NCBI RefSeq assembly: GCF_910586915.1
Contig: NZ_CAJULN010000039.1
Coordinates: 1 to 24,216 of the forward strand
Direction: 5' to 3'
DNA from: an uncultured Bacteroides sp.
GTDB lineage: Bacteria > Bacteroidota > Bacteroidia > Bacteroidales > Bacteroidaceae
Length of the DNA: 24,216 bases
Every line of letters starts with the position of its first letter. Position 1 is the stretch's first letter. The notes under the pieces were generated by a model. It did no database searches. It was not told the origin of the DNA and saw only the letters and a list, made by a program, of their open reading frames with translations. Shown here one piece after another: positions 23,811 through 24,216 of this stretch. Position numbers and translations under genes: made by a program.

Positions 23811-23812
23811 TT

Positions 23813-24091
23813 TTTTAAATCAGAAAGTTGATATAAAAACCGAAAAAACTTACAGATAGAAAGAGACAGAAAGTCCTATTCGATAAAGAAAATAATAGAC
23901 TTCAAAATAGTGACGCCATCGCCTCCAGATAGTGACGCTATATCACCATAATGGCGTCACTATACCAACCGGATATAGTCACTATCTTAACTAAAGGAAA
24001 AAACAATATTTCTTCTAATGTCAAAAGTACTCAAAATGAGGCAATAAACGTTTTTCTCGTTTTTTCTTGAAAAAAAATTTCGCCAAAACGC
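23813..24091. repeat. Non-coding gap holding a 22-bp-unit nested repeat array (23907-23994)
   Basis: No gene is seen. At 23907-23994 four consecutive 22-bp units can be laid out, starting at 23907, 23929, 23951 and 23973. Units 1 and 2 start ATAGTGACGC; units 3 and 4 carry the inverted core GTCACTAT. ATAGTGACGCCAT (23907-23919) and ATGGCGTCACTAT (23951-23963) are perfect inverted copies, as are AGATAGTGAC (23927-23936) and GTCACTATCT (23978-23987). The rest is AT-rich and featureless. No open frame and no T-tract suggest coding or a simple terminator. Confidence 0.75.
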
Positions 24092-24121
24092 TTGCAAGTT
24101 TACAAAAAACCACTACCTTTG
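24092..24121 (+). promoter_or_regulatory. Promoter of the tRNA-Asp gene
   Basis: TTG (24092-24094) is followed after 19 bp by TACCTTTG (24114-24121), an exact TAnnTTTG. The start would be near 24128, about 35 bp before the mature tRNA 5' end. Confidence 0.75.
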
Positions 24122-24164
24122 CACCCGCAATCGAGAGAGATGCAGATTAACAAAATGAAATTTT

Positions 24165-24216
24165 GGTGCGTTAGTTCAGTTGGTTAGAATACATGCCTGT
24201 CACGCATGGGGTCACG
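24165..24216 (+). tRNA. tRNA-Asp (GTC), cut by the window end
   Basis: The acceptor 5' strand is GGTGCGT, the D-stem GTTC pairs with GAAT, and the anticodon stem CATGC/GCATG encloses the loop CTGTCAC with anticodon GTC at 24199-24201. The window ends in the T-stem. The remaining T-arm and acceptor 3' strand are missing only because the sequence stops. Confidence 0.93.

Overview
The window looks like chromosomal DNA of a gut Bacteroides, plausibly of the thetaiotaomicron/ovatus group. The evidence is the protein set (Bacteroides-type tyrosine recombinase, DUF3127, DUF4348, TDH/Kbl pair, HisIE, FtsE-like ATPase), promoters of the Bacteroides type (TTTG or TTG about 19-21 bp before TAnnTTTG), weak Shine-Dalgarno use and AT-rich intergenic DNA. 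Most of it is a dense housekeeping block. The accessory-type part is the left edge.

Left edge (1-1305): an invertible-promoter module. Inverted repeats with a 21-bp perfect core lie at about 32-56 and 306-330. They enclose about 250 bp with a strong leftward promoter at 70-102. A tyrosine recombinase gene (376-1305, minus) lies beside the module. The promoter fires out of the window to the left, so a phase-variable locus, most likely surface polysaccharide, is expected there. Positions 1306-1649 are non-coding and end in a 13-bp hairpin.

1650-9060 (all minus): a DNA-metabolism operon read dnaN, DEDDh exonuclease, coaBC, recN, rlmB, then a secreted degenerate HtrA-like protein with TPRs. A 73-nt hairpin made of CACAGATT-type units sits between dnaN and the exonuclease. 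Divergent from dnaN is a small OB-fold-like DUF3127 protein with an SSB-like acidic tail (9213-9587, plus).

9588-9859: a terminator followed by a compact 22-bp-unit repeat array between 18-bp inverted repeats. 9860-15112 (minus): a membrane-anchored hypothetical with its own promoter, then an operon read TDH (threonine dehydrogenase), DUF4348 lipoprotein, murB, PhnP-like metallo-hydrolase. Divergent from TDH is kbl (15248-16435). TDH and Kbl together turn threonine into glycine and acetyl-CoA. A DUF2721 membrane protein follows kbl.

16994-23713 (minus): ferritin, lysA, lysC, an FtsE-like ATPase, hisIE, hisF, hisA and hisH. Transcription starts at hisH. The his genes cover the middle of histidine synthesis, and lysC/lysA are the first and last steps of lysine synthesis. 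A strong intrinsic terminator separates lysC from lysA. 23714-24164 is non-coding and holds a second 22-bp-unit array of unrelated sequence. The window ends inside a tRNA-Asp gene with a near-perfect promoter.

The two observations most worth following are the invertible promoter module and the pair of unrelated-sequence 22-bp arrays with the same architecture.
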